Shown here piece by piece: positions 1-7,981 of a DNA stretch of 64,000 nucleotides. Below the pieces are notes generated by a model that had not been told where the DNA came from, did not search any database, and saw only the letters and a list, made by a program, of their open reading frames with translations. The DNA lies in assembly GCF_038958875.1 (NCBI RefSeq), contig NZ_CP152407.1:689501-753500 (forward strand), written 5' to 3'. The DNA is from Acidovorax sp. FHTAMBA (GTDB lineage Bacteria > Pseudomonadota > Gammaproteobacteria > Burkholderiales > Burkholderiaceae_C). Every line of letters starts with the position of its first letter. Position 1 is the first letter of the stretch. The translations under genes and the position numbers were made by a program.

Positions 1-2
1 TC

Positions 3-170
3 GGTGCCTTGCTCATCGGCTTCCTCAAGTCGTACTTGTCGGAGGCATTTCCCGAGGGTTGGCTCTACTTTCTGGGAGCTGTCTTCATCCTGGTGGTGTG
101 GGTCATGCCCAACGGGTTGGCGGGGCTGATGGACCAGTGGTCCAACCGCCGTCGGAGCAGGGCTTCGTGA
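3..170 (+). CDS. urtC: C-terminal end of a urea/branched-chain amino acid type ABC transporter permease (UrtC/LivM family), cut by the window start
   Basis: Only the last 55 codons are present. The frame has no start here and ends in TGA at 168-170. The visible peptide has a hydrophobic stretch (WLYFLGAVFILVVWVMPNG) followed by a basic tail, the usual end of LivM/UrtC inner-membrane permeases, where the last helix is followed by a PxGLAGL motif. The stop overlaps the ATG of the next gene (TGATG), so the two are translationally coupled. The substrate is probably a short amide or urea, because an amidase operon follows. The family is clear in outline, but UrtC versus LivM cannot be settled from this fragment. 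Confidence 0.72.
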   Translation, partial: GALLIGFLKSYLSEAFPEGWLYFLGAVFILVVWVMPNGLAGLMDQWSNRRRSRAS

Positions 171-979
171 TGAATGTCAGCGCCACTCTCCCACGAGTCC
201 CACACAACGGTGCCAATCCTATGTCTCAAACGGCTACCCATACGAGTGAAAAAGTGCTCGTCGTCGAAGACCTCACGGTCTCGTTCGATGGTTTCAAAGC
301 GGTGGACTCCCTGAGTCTTTCTGTGGACCGAAACGAGCTGCGCGTGATCATCGGGCCCAACGGCGCGGGCAAGACCACGTTGCTCGACATGATCTGCGGA
401 AAGACCAAGCCTACGTCGGGGCGGGTGATGTTCAACGACATGGACATCACGCGCCTGACCGAGCACCAGATTGTGCGGGCGGGCGTAGGTCGAAAATTTC
501 AGACGCCATCGGTTTACGAGGACCTCACGGTGCTCGAAAACCTCGAAATTTCCCTACCGCGCACACACGGTGTCTTTCAGTCTTTGACCTTTCGGCGAAC
601 ACCCGAGGTCATGGACCGCATTCACGCGATGGCCGAGAAGATCTATCTCATCGAGGCCATCCACAGCCGTGCCGGTCAGCTCAGCCATGGACAAAAGCAG
701 TGGCTTGAAATCGGGATGTTGCTCATGCAGGAGTCATCCCTGCTGCTGCTCGACGAACCCGTGGCGGGCATGAGTCCTCGTGAGCGCGAGCAGACCGGTG
801 ATTTGCTCAGTCTCATCGCTGCCGGCAAGTCCGTGATCGTGATCGAGCACGACATGGACTTCGTCAAACGCATTGCGCACAAGGTCACCGTACTCCATCA
901 GGGAAAGCTTTTGAGCGAAGGCAGCGCAAGCGAGGTTCAGCAAGATCCCCGCGTCATCGACGTTTATCTTGGCCATTGA
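170..979 (+). CDS. urtD: ABC transporter ATP-binding protein, UrtD type (urea/short-chain amide uptake)
   Basis: A 269-residue cytoplasmic ATPase energising a branched-chain amino acid/urea-type importer. Walker A is GPNGAGKT (residues 62-69), the signature LSHGQ is at 171-175, Walker B ends in DE at 195-196, and the switch histidine is H227. The variant LSHGQKQWLEIGMLL is typical of UrtD rather than LivG, which has LSYGxQ. I chose ATG 170 because it overlaps the permease stop. ATG 221 (MSQT) is an alternative that removes a poorly conserved 17-residue leader. The gene is followed 12 bp later by the second ATPase. In Methylophilus a comparable transporter (FmdDEF) brings in short amides, and the amidase downstream suggests that role here. 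Confidence 0.88.
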   Translation: MNVSATLPRVPHNGANPMSQTATHTSEKVLVVEDLTVSFDGFKAVDSLSLSVDRNELRVIIGPNGAGKTTLLDMICGKTKPTSGRVMFNDMDITRLTEHQIVRAGVGRKFQTPSVYEDLTVLENLEISLPRTHGVFQSLTFRRTPEVMDRIHAMAEKIYLIEAIHSRAGQLSHGQKQWLEIGMLLMQESSLLLLDEPVAGMSPREREQTGDLLSLIAAGKSVIVIEHDMDFVKRIAHKVTVLHQGKLLSEGSASEVQQDPRVIDVYLGH

Positions 980-991
980 GGAGAGAACAGC

Positions 992-1681
992 ATGTTGGAG
1001 ATTTCTCAACTCAATGTCGCCTACGGCGAGTCCCATGTGATCCACGATGTGTCGTTCAAGGTAGGCCCGCGAGAGTCTGTGGCCATCATGGGTCGCAACG
1101 GGATGGGGAAGACCACCTTGCTCAAGTCCCTGATCGGGCTGCTTCCGGTGCGTTCGGGTGCGATCCGGTTGGATGGCGCGGAGATGGTCGGGCAGCCCAG
1201 CTACCGTCGCGTGCAAAACGGCATGGCCTTCGTCCCGCAAGGCCGCATGGTGTTCCCTTTTCTCTCGGTGGAGCAAAACATCCTCTGCGGAGCCGAGCAC
1301 TCTGGTTATCGGCAGGTACCCGACTACATCTACCAGTTCTTCCCGGTGCTGAAGGACATGAAGCAGCGCAAGGCAGGGAATCTCTCGGGCGGTCAGCAGC
1401 AGATGCTGGCCATCTCGCGAGCCTTGGTCTCCGACCCGAAAGTTCTGATTCTTGATGAACCCACCGAAGGCATCCAGCCTTCAATCATCAAGGAAATTGC
1501 ACAGACCCTCAACGTTCTTCGCCATGAGCGGGGATTTGCCGTCGTGGTGTCTGAGCAGGTACTGAGTTTTGCCCTGGATCTGGCTGACCGGTTTCTGGTC
1601 ATCGATCGCGGGCGGATCGTGCACGAAGAAATGCGTGCTGAGCTCAATCAGGAAAAAGTGAAGTCGTTCCTGACCGTTTAA
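992..1681 (+). CDS. urtE: ABC transporter ATP-binding protein, UrtE type
   Basis: The second ATPase of the importer, 229 residues, the usual length for UrtE/LivF. Walker A is GRNGMGKT (34-41), the signature LSGGQ is at 131-135, and Walker B ends in DE (155-156) followed by PTEGIQPSI, a wording characteristic of UrtE/LivF. With the UrtD-like subunit it would form the hydrolysing dimer under the permeases. An AGGAG-like site precedes the next gene (amiE) 26 bp after this stop, so transporter and amidase are probably one transcript. The urea versus amide assignment rests on context; the ABC family assignment is firm. Confidence 0.88.
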   Translation: MLEISQLNVAYGESHVIHDVSFKVGPRESVAIMGRNGMGKTTLLKSLIGLLPVRSGAIRLDGAEMVGQPSYRRVQNGMAFVPQGRMVFPFLSVEQNILCGAEHSGYRQVPDYIYQFFPVLKDMKQRKAGNLSGGQQQMLAISRALVSDPKVLILDEPTEGIQPSIIKEIAQTLNVLRHERGFAVVVSEQVLSFALDLADRFLVIDRGRIVHEEMRAELNQEKVKSFLTV

Positions 1682-1707
1682 CCCCCAACCCCTCCCAGGA
1701 GATTTTC

Positions 1708-2745
1708 ATGAGACATGGTGACATTTCCAGCAGCAACGATTGTGTCGGCGTCGCGGTCGTCAACTACAAAATGCCCCGCCTGCACACCACCGCAGAGGTG
1801 TTGGCAAATGCGCGCGCCATTGGTGAGATGCTCGTTGGCATGAAGAAGGGACTGCCCGGCATGGACCTGGTGATCTTTCCAGAATATTCAACGCACGGGA
1901 TCATGTACGACTCGAAAGAGATGTACGAGACCGCTTCGACAGTTCCAGGCGCTGAGACGGAGATTTTTGCCGAGGCTTGCCGCAAGGCCAACGTCTGGGG
2001 TGTGTTTTCCTTGACGGGAGAGCGTCACGAAGAACACCCCAACAAGGCGCCTTACAACACGCTCATCCTGATGAACAACAAGGGGGAGATTGTTCAAAAG
2101 TACCGAAAGATCATGCCTTGGGTGCCTATCGAGGGTTGGTATCCCGGCGACTGCACGTATGTCTCTGAAGGCCCGAAGGGCATGAAGATGAGCTTGATCA
2201 TCTGCGACGACGGCAACTACCCTGAGATCTGGCGTGATTGCGCCATGCGCGGTGCAGAACTGATCATTCGTTGCCAAGGCTATATGTATCCCGCCAAGGA
2301 ACAGCAGATCATGGTGTCCAAGACCATGGCTTTCCTCAACAACACTTACGTTGCGGTGGCCAACGCGGCTGGGTTCGACGGTGTGTATTCGTACTTCGGC
2401 CACTCGGCCGTGATCGGCTTCGATGGCCGCACGCTGGGCGAGTGCGGTGAGGAGGAGATGGGCATCCAGTACGCTGAACTGTCCATGAGCCTGATCCGTG
2501 ACGCGCGCAAAAACGGGCAATCGCAAAACCACCTGTTCAAACTGGTGCACCGGGGCTACACCGGGTTGATCAACTCGGGCGATGGCGACAAAGGTGTAGC
2601 TGCTTGCCCTTACAACTTCTACGCCAACTGGATCAACGATCCGGAAGGAACGCGCGAAATGGTGGAGTCGTTCACACGCACCACCGTGGGCACGGAGGAA
2701 TGCCCGATCGAGGGCATCCCCAACGCCGCGACCAAGCATCGCTGA
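1708..2745 (+). CDS. amiE: Aliphatic amidase AmiE (acylamide amidohydrolase, EC 3.5.1.4)
   Basis: Hydrolyses short aliphatic amides such as acetamide or propionamide to the carboxylate and ammonia in the cytosol. The 345 residues match the family length (Pseudomonas AmiE is 346). The nitrilase-superfamily catalytic set falls at the expected positions: E59 in FPEYS, K134 in KYRK, E142 in PIEGW and C166 in LIICDDG. All are intact, so the enzyme should be active. The distinctive stretches WVPIEGWYPGD and KEQQIMVSKTMAF support AmiE rather than formamidase AmiF, although the two are close relatives. The gene sits between an ABC importer and a regulator pair (amiC, amiR), and is probably controlled by AmiR antitermination at a leader upstream of this window. 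Confidence 0.95.
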   Translation: MRHGDISSSNDCVGVAVVNYKMPRLHTTAEVLANARAIGEMLVGMKKGLPGMDLVIFPEYSTHGIMYDSKEMYETASTVPGAETEIFAEACRKANVWGVFSLTGERHEEHPNKAPYNTLILMNNKGEIVQKYRKIMPWVPIEGWYPGDCTYVSEGPKGMKMSLIICDDGNYPEIWRDCAMRGAELIIRCQGYMYPAKEQQIMVSKTMAFLNNTYVAVANAAGFDGVYSYFGHSAVIGFDGRTLGECGEEEMGIQYAELSMSLIRDARKNGQSQNHLFKLVHRGYTGLINSGDGDKGVAACPYNFYANWINDPEGTREMVESFTRTTVGTEECPIEGIPNAATKHR

Positions 2746-2782
2746 GCCCGAGACGCGTCTTCTTCATCTTCAGGATCCTTGC

Positions 2783-3589
2783 ATGTCAACAGCACTCGAC
2801 GAGTACCTCATACGCACCGAACCGTTCTACCAGGCAGCGGGTCCCGAGATCGAGTGTTATGAGCGCGCGTACGCGCATCGGATGCCGTTGATGCTGAAAG
2901 GTCCTACCGGCTGTGGGAAGACGCGCTTCGTCGAATACATGGCGTGGAAGCTGCAGCGCCCGTTGGTGACGCTGGCCTGCAACGAAGACATGACAGCTTC
3001 CGATCTGATCGGGCGCTATCTCCTCGATGCCGATGGAACTGCGTGGCACGACGGGCCCATGACGCTCGCCGTGCGCCACGGTGGCATCTGTTACCTCGAC
3101 GAGGTAGTGGAGGCTCGACAGGACACGACGGTGGTGATCCATCCGCTCACCGATGCTCGCCGCATTCTCCCGCTGGACAAAAAAGGCGAGGTCGTAAAGG
3201 CGCACCCGGACTTCCAGTTGGTGGTGTCGTACAACCCGGGCTATCAGAGCAGCTCCAAAGACATGAAGCCATCAACGCGGCAACGGTTTGCCTCGTTGGA
3301 ATTCGACTACCCACCCGAAGACAAGGAGGTCAGCATCGTGGCACACGAAGCCGGAGTGTCTGACGTGTTGGCACGGCAGTTGGTCACCATCGCTCACTGC
3401 ACCCGTGCACTGAAGCAAAAGGGATTGGACGAAGGCGTGTCCACTCGTATGCTCATCTACGCCGGCATCCTCATCCGAGACGGCATGTCGAAAGCCCAGA
3501 GTTGTGAAATGACGATGATCCGCCCGCTGACAGACGATCCCGACATGGCGCTGGCCATCCGCAATTTTGTCACTGCCCAGTTTGGATGA
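2783..3589 (+). CDS. AAA+ ATPase of the CbbQ/NirQ/NorQ (MoxR-like) family
   Basis: A 268-residue single AAA+ module. Walker A is GPTGCGKT (40-47), Walker B is GICYLDEV with D106 and E107, and a sensor-1 asparagine lies in VVSYNPGY. Length and wording are those of CbbQ/NorQ, ATPases that work with a VWA partner to remodel or activate a client enzyme (Rubisco for CbbQ, nitric oxide reductase for NorQ). The VWA partner follows directly with an ATGA overlap. Neither Rubisco nor a NO reductase is in view. The neighbours are an amidase and its regulators, which suggests that the client here is part of amide metabolism. That is inference. Pseudomonas amiB is a different AAA protein (ClpB-like) in the same operon position. 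Confidence 0.88.
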   Translation: MSTALDEYLIRTEPFYQAAGPEIECYERAYAHRMPLMLKGPTGCGKTRFVEYMAWKLQRPLVTLACNEDMTASDLIGRYLLDADGTAWHDGPMTLAVRHGGICYLDEVVEARQDTTVVIHPLTDARRILPLDKKGEVVKAHPDFQLVVSYNPGYQSSSKDMKPSTRQRFASLEFDYPPEDKEVSIVAHEAGVSDVLARQLVTIAHCTRALKQKGLDEGVSTRMLIYAGILIRDGMSKAQSCEMTMIRPLTDDPDMALAIRNFVTAQFG

Positions 3590-5295
3590 CCGTGTCGCCT
3601 CACGTGAGCTCCGAGCTGTCGGGCGTTGAGCCTTTGTCGGGTTTACTGCCAGCGTTGCGCTTGCTGGCGCACGGGTTGAGCAACGGCCAGATCGCAGTGG
3701 AGGACAACAGCATGACGGGTCGGACAGAGCGCGCTGTGCTCACATCCACCCAGCTCTTGCTCACCAGCCGCCCAATGGATGAGAAGCCCGCTTTACCCGA
3801 GCGTCTGTTCGGCTTATTGCGCGCGACGGTGGCCCATGCCGTGGCGCACCGGCGGTTCTCTCGCCCTGCACTTCCGACGCACACGCTGAAGCCCTTGGGG
3901 CTCGCTGTTGTTTCTGCGATAGAAGACGCCCGAGTCGAGCGCCTGTTGTGGTGCAGGTATCCAGGTGTGCGCCAATGGTTTCTGGAGCACCTGGCCCCGG
4001 TCCCCGATCCAGGTGACCTGAGCTTTGAAGCACTCGTCTCACGCATGGACCGCATCTTGCTGGACCCTGGGTACAGCGACGACAACCATTGGGTCAACAA
4101 AGCAAAACGACTGTTCGAAGAGGTGGCCGCGGCACATGGGCTGGAGGCCTACGACGAGTTTCGTGCGGTCGCGTCCATCTTGGCCAATGACCTGGGCCAG
4201 ATGCGCGTTCGTTTCGATCCGCAGCACCACGTCGTGCCCTCGCCCTATCGGGATGACAACAGTTACTTGTGGACGTTTCCCGAAAACAATCAGGCCCAGG
4301 ACGAGGCGATCGCCTCACCTCAGTCGGCTACCCCCCGCATGGCGAATGTGACCAACGGGGACGCTTCGTCATCTCCGCAGGACAACCAGGAGGAAATGGA
4401 ACTCGGCAGGTTTGTGTACCCCGAGTGGCACCACGTGCTGGATCTCTGGCGCCATAACTGGTGCACCGTGTTGGAAAAGCTGCCAAGCAGCTCGGTCCAG
4501 GGGCCATCACGAGGTGGCATTGCCGCTGCCCATTCCGTCAAGCCGATGGCCCTTCGTCGTTTGAGACGATTGAGCCGCCGGCACCGGTTGCGAAGGCAGT
4601 GGGAGGGCGATGACATCGACCTGAACGCCGCCATCGAAGTGTTGGTCGATCGTCGACTCAGCCTTCAGCCTGAGCCGCGTTTGTTCATGCGAGCAGGGCG
4701 GGAGACTGGGGCCTCCAGCATTCTGGTGCTGCTCGATCTTTCCGAGTCGACCAACGAACCTTGCGGTTCTTCTGGTCAGACCTTGCTGGATCTGGAAAAG
4801 CAAGCGGCTTTCATGCTGGCGGACGCGACCGCCAACACAGACGACCGCATTGCCATACATGGGTTCAGCTCCAACACGCGGGCGCAGGTGGACTACCACC
4901 GGATGCTTGAGTTCGGAGTGCCACTGCAAGGCGCAGCCCGATCCCGCCTGGCTTCGGTGCCAGGGCGCCACTCGACCCGCATTGGAGCGGCACTCCGCCA
5001 TGCCAGCGCTTTGTTGCAGGATGAGGGGGACAATCGACGCGCGATCTTGCTCGTGACCGACGGCGCACCAGCGGATGTGGACGTGTTCGACTCCGAGTAC
5101 CTCACAGAAGACGCGCGGGTGGCGGTGATGCAAGCCCGAGTGGCTGGCGTGAGAGTTTTTTGTATTGCCGTGGACGCCCAGGCCGACCATTACGTTCGCA
5201 GAATATTTGGCTGGCGGGACTATTGCATTGCCGAGAACGCTTCATCTCTTCCTACTCAGCTTCAACGGGCTTATGCCCGACTGGTCGGAGGATGA
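3586..5295 (+). CDS. VWA-domain protein of the CbbO/NorD family, partner of the preceding AAA+ ATPase
   Basis: A 569-residue soluble protein. It has an alpha-helical N-terminal region, an acidic or polar linker at about 230-270, a basic stretch (LRRLRRLSRRHRLRRQW, about 323-339), and a C-terminal von Willebrand factor A domain from about residue 375. The MIDAS metal site is complete: D384-L-S386-E-S388, a threonine in HSTRIGAAL and an aspartate in LLVTDGAP. In known pairs (CbbQ/CbbO, NorQ/NorD) the VWA protein links the AAA+ hexamer to the client through a metal-bound acidic residue. The start overlaps the ATPase stop (ATGA), so the two are translationally coupled. The real client is unknown. 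Confidence 0.85.
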   Translation: MTVSPHVSSELSGVEPLSGLLPALRLLAHGLSNGQIAVEDNSMTGRTERAVLTSTQLLLTSRPMDEKPALPERLFGLLRATVAHAVAHRRFSRPALPTHTLKPLGLAVVSAIEDARVERLLWCRYPGVRQWFLEHLAPVPDPGDLSFEALVSRMDRILLDPGYSDDNHWVNKAKRLFEEVAAAHGLEAYDEFRAVASILANDLGQMRVRFDPQHHVVPSPYRDDNSYLWTFPENNQAQDEAIASPQSATPRMANVTNGDASSSPQDNQEEMELGRFVYPEWHHVLDLWRHNWCTVLEKLPSSSVQGPSRGGIAAAHSVKPMALRRLRRLSRRHRLRRQWEGDDIDLNAAIEVLVDRRLSLQPEPRLFMRAGRETGASSILVLLDLSESTNEPCGSSGQTLLDLEKQAAFMLADATANTDDRIAIHGFSSNTRAQVDYHRMLEFGVPLQGAARSRLASVPGRHSTRIGAALRHASALLQDEGDNRRAILLVTDGAPADVDVFDSEYLTEDARVAVMQARVAGVRVFCIAVDAQADHYVRRIFGWRDYCIAENASSLPTQLQRAYARLVGG

Positions 5296-5425
5296 AGCAT
5301 GTACGACTTGTGCAGCCACAGGTTGTGTTGTCAAGATGGGGATGTTTGCAACCATGCGTGAGAAGCTTTTGCCGCGCAAGCGGTGCGGGTGCGGCGTGAG
5401 CCGTAAAGGGGAGCCTAATGGCTAA
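5273..5425 (+). CDS. Possible 50-residue cysteine-rich small protein between the VWA gene and amiC
   Basis: This frame starts at ATG 5273 inside the end of the VWA gene and stops at 5423-5425, just inside amiC, so it overlaps both neighbours. It would encode a 50-residue peptide with five cysteines, CxxCxxxxC near the start and CGC near the end, as in small metal-binding proteins. Two other frames in the same 122-bp gap also give cysteine-rich peptides: 5292-5399 (35 aa) and 5299-5361 (20 aa, five cysteines). The last has the best ribosome binding site (GGAGG at 5287-5291, 7 bases from the ATG). I do not recognise any of them. Cysteine richness in three frames may be a base-composition effect of TGT/TGC-rich DNA, so confidence is low. 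Confidence 0.3.
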   Translation: MPDWSEDEACTTCAATGCVVKMGMFATMREKLLPRKRCGCGVSRKGEPNG

Positions 5426-6581
5426 CAAAGACCCTATCAGGGTCGGTATATTGTTTTCCGCGACGGGTGTGACATCGACCATCGGGTTATCGCAGATGCA
5501 TGGCGCCCTCTTGGCTGTTGATGAAATCAATGACTCGGGCGGCATAGACGGCCGGGAGCTGCAGCCCGTGCACTACGACCCCGAATCCAACCCGATTCGC
5601 TACGCTGAGTTGACCGAACGCCTCATCCATCGGGACGGCGTGAACGTGATTTTTGGCTGTTACATGTCCAGCAGTCGAAAGGCGGTGATTCCGATCATCG
5701 AAAAGTGGAACAAGCTGCTGTTTTATCCCACGCTGTACGAAGGCTTCGAGTATTCCGCCAATGTTATCTACACCGGGGCCGCTCCCAACCAGAACAGCGT
5801 GCAGCTGGCCGAATTCATAACGTCGAATTTTGGCGCCCGTGTGTATCTGATCGGATCCGACTACATCTACCCCTATGAGTCCAACCGGATCATGGGTGAG
5901 TTGGTCCTGCAGCGCCAAGGCAGCGAAAAACTGGCAGAGCGTTACGTACCTCTCGACGCGACCGAGCGCAATTTCGCAGATGTCATGTCGGACATCCGTA
6001 ACAAGCGACCAGACTTCATTTTCTCTACGGTGGTCGGCGATTCCACTGCATCGTTGTACCGGGCTTACGCAGATGCCGGCTTCGACCCCAAGACGATGCC
6101 GATTGCCAGTCTGACGACTTCCGAGGCGGAAATTTCGCAGATGGAGCGTGGCCTTGCGACAGGTCACTACACATCTGCCCCTTATTTTCAGTCGATCGAC
6201 TCGGAGGCCAACCGACGCTGCCTCACCAATCTTCGACAGCGGGTTGGTGACTCATGTGTTCCGAATCTATGCTGGGAAGCGTCATACTTCCAGATGCACA
6301 TATTTGCCAACGCAATGCGCCATGCAGGCAGTGACGACATCTCGACATTGATGCCTTACATCCTGGGTAGCGAATTCGACGCGCCTCAGGGCCGGGTGAA
6401 GATTGATCCGACCAATCACCACACCTGCCTCTACCCGCGTATTGGTCGGGTCAATTCCGATGGGCAGTTCACGATCGTCCGCCAGGCCCGCCGATCGGTG
6501 TACCCGGATCCTTACCTCGTGACTCATTCACTGGGTGACTGGGCAGCGCGTTTGGACACGCTGGACAAGTTGGAGTGCTGA
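5418..6581 (+). CDS. amiC: AmiC, amide-sensing negative regulator of the amidase operon (periplasmic-binding-protein fold, cytoplasmic)
   Basis: 387 residues, against 385 for Pseudomonas AmiC. It has the type I periplasmic binding protein fold of the urea/amide branch (UrtA/FmdD-like) but starts MANKDPIRVGILFSATG with no signal peptide, as expected for the cytoplasmic sensor and not for a transport protein. In the characterised system AmiC binds AmiR and holds it inactive until an amide such as acetamide releases it. A GGGGAG site lies just upstream of the ATG. The stop overlaps the start of amiR (TGATG), which fits the stoichiometric complex of the two proteins. Ligand specificity cannot be read from the sequence. 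Confidence 0.92.
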   Translation: MANKDPIRVGILFSATGVTSTIGLSQMHGALLAVDEINDSGGIDGRELQPVHYDPESNPIRYAELTERLIHRDGVNVIFGCYMSSSRKAVIPIIEKWNKLLFYPTLYEGFEYSANVIYTGAAPNQNSVQLAEFITSNFGARVYLIGSDYIYPYESNRIMGELVLQRQGSEKLAERYVPLDATERNFADVMSDIRNKRPDFIFSTVVGDSTASLYRAYADAGFDPKTMPIASLTTSEAEISQMERGLATGHYTSAPYFQSIDSEANRRCLTNLRQRVGDSCVPNLCWEASYFQMHIFANAMRHAGSDDISTLMPYILGSEFDAPQGRVKIDPTNHHTCLYPRIGRVNSDGQFTIVRQARRSVYPDPYLVTHSLGDWAARLDTLDKLEC

Positions 6582-7216
6582 TGAGCGAACAGGGTGAACA
6601 CCGTTCTTCGTTGCGGGCCACGCCCCAGCAGCTCAAAGAACTGCGAACCTTGAATGTTGCAGTGATTCATCCCGACGACGCGGACGGACGCCAGCTTACC
6701 CAACAACTGCAGCGCATTGGTTGCAAGGTACAGGCCTTCTGGCCACCAGTGCATTCGATCTCCAAAGATGTCGATGTCGCATTTGTTGCTGTTCGACCCG
6801 ACATCCTGAACTTGAATATGGACTGGGCACGATCCGAAGATGCTCCCACGGTCATTGCCGTTGTCAACTACGAAAACCCGACCATCGTGGAGGTGGTGCT
6901 GGGTTTGGGGGCCAAGGCAGTGCTTCCCTCGCCGGTCCGAACGTTTGGCTTGCTTTCAACGTTGGTGCTGGCGCGAGAGTCACACAAGGAAAATCGTGGC
7001 TTGCAAAGGCGCTTGCGCAAGGTTGAGGCGAAGCTGGTTGGCGTGCGACACATCGCTGACGCAAAGGTGATTCTGATGAAAACCCATCACGTTTCAGAAA
7101 CTGAAGCCTACGACCTCATTCGTGAAAAAGCCATGAGCACGCGCTCCACAACAGAGGAGGTTGCCAAGGCGATCTTCGAGGCACATGAAGTGCTATCAAT
7201 GGGTGGAAAGCGCTGA
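6581..7216 (+). CDS. amiR: AmiR, ANTAR-domain transcription antiterminator
   Basis: 211 residues: an N-terminal receiver-like domain that lacks the usual phosphoacceptor pattern, a helical linker (about 125-150), and a C-terminal ANTAR RNA-binding domain (about 150-205) with the conserved pattern A-K-x-x-L-M, S-E-x-E-A-Y, R-x-x-A-M. Pseudomonas AmiR (196 aa) binds leader RNA and prevents termination upstream of amiE, so positive control of the transporter and amidase genes is expected. I chose ATG 6581 because it overlaps the amiC stop and follows TGGAG. I could not find a convincing pair of AxxGxx-loop hairpins inside the window; the target leader probably lies upstream. Confidence 0.92.
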   Translation: MSEQGEHRSSLRATPQQLKELRTLNVAVIHPDDADGRQLTQQLQRIGCKVQAFWPPVHSISKDVDVAFVAVRPDILNLNMDWARSEDAPTVIAVVNYENPTIVEVVLGLGAKAVLPSPVRTFGLLSTLVLARESHKENRGLQRRLRKVEAKLVGVRHIADAKVILMKTHHVSETEAYDLIREKAMSTRSTTEEVAKAIFEAHEVLSMGGKR

Positions 7217-7527
7217 ACGTTTCAAATCGACGAGAGCAAAGGTTTGTCGGTGTGGCAGTTAGTACCGTGCATGGATTCGGAAGTCGACTCCTGGGCTCTT
7301 ATGAGGCATCAAATCCGCTTTCCATGGTGACCTAGAGTAGTTCCGTCAGAAAGAGATCGGCAGACCAGAGGCTGCCCTGCTTCAAACGAAAGAGAGTCGG
7401 ATGCAGGGTGGACATCGTTGGATTATTCGTGAAAAAGCAGGGCTTCGTTAACCTGACTGCTGGCTCAGTTTTGACTCGGAGATCGTCACATCGGCATGTA
7501 GGATCACTCCACCAAATATCAACGAAG
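7217..7527 (+). other. Intergenic region between amiR and the RidA gene
   Basis: 311 bp with no convincing gene. There are two potential hairpins near 7362-7406: GGCAG/CTGCC around 7362-7379, and CCCTGC/GCAGGG around 7375-7406. They share bases and would be mutually exclusive, as in a leader with alternative folds. No clear -35/-10 pair is visible. The region probably contains the promoter or leader of the RidA-FmdA-SDR unit. Confidence 0.45.
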
Positions 7528-7971
7528 ATGTCCAGCCAACCGCTATTGAAATCTCCAGTCTTTCACATGATCGCCGGCGCACCAGATCCCGTTGCGCCCT
7601 TCAGTCATGCCGTTGAATGCGATGGGTGGGTGTTTGTCACCGGACAAATGCCCTTCGTTGACACCTCGTTGGACACCCCTTACCCGGACGGTATCGAGGC
7701 CCAGACGCGGCAAGTCTTGAAGAACCTCCGGACCGTTCTGGCCGGTTGCGGTCTAGGACTGGAGCATGTGGTCTCCGTGCGTGTTTACCTCACGCATTTC
7801 GAGGCTGACTACGCGGCAATGAATGCCGTGTATGCCAGCCATTTTGAGGGCGGGAGGTATCCCGCTCGAACATGCGTTGGCGTGACTGGCCTGGCCAAGG
7901 GTGCCCGGATCGAAATCGATCTCGTGGCGTGTCGAAGCGGCCTGCCGGTCTCTGCCGAACCACTTGCCTGA
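7528..7971 (+). CDS. RidA/YjgF/UK114 family protein (reactive imine/enamine deaminase family)
   Basis: 147 residues from ATG 7528 (MSSQPLLKSP). RidA proteins are small trimeric enzymes that hydrolyse enamine/imine intermediates; divergent members work in specific catabolic pathways. Family blocks are visible: VFVTGQMPF near the N terminus, QTRQVLKNLRTVL, VSVRVYLTHF, MNAVYASHF, and PARTCVGV with the arginine that binds substrate carboxylate, followed by IEIDLVA. The open frame extends upstream to 7408, but the extra 40 residues do not resemble the family. The gene ends 10 bp before an FmdA-type amidase, and AAGGAG for that amidase follows directly. It is probably a detoxifying or accessory step for the amide pathway. 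Confidence 0.85.
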   Translation: MSSQPLLKSPVFHMIAGAPDPVAPFSHAVECDGWVFVTGQMPFVDTSLDTPYPDGIEAQTRQVLKNLRTVLAGCGLGLEHVVSVRVYLTHFEADYAAMNAVYASHFEGGRYPARTCVGVTGLAKGARIEIDLVACRSGLPVSAEPLA

Positions 7972-7981
7972 AGGAGCTTGG

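Noticed and set aside
7362..7406. Hairpin pair before the RidA gene considered as an AmiR (ANTAR) target
   Set aside because: The stems share bases and the loops lack the six-base AxxGxx pattern, so the antiterminator site is not supported here.
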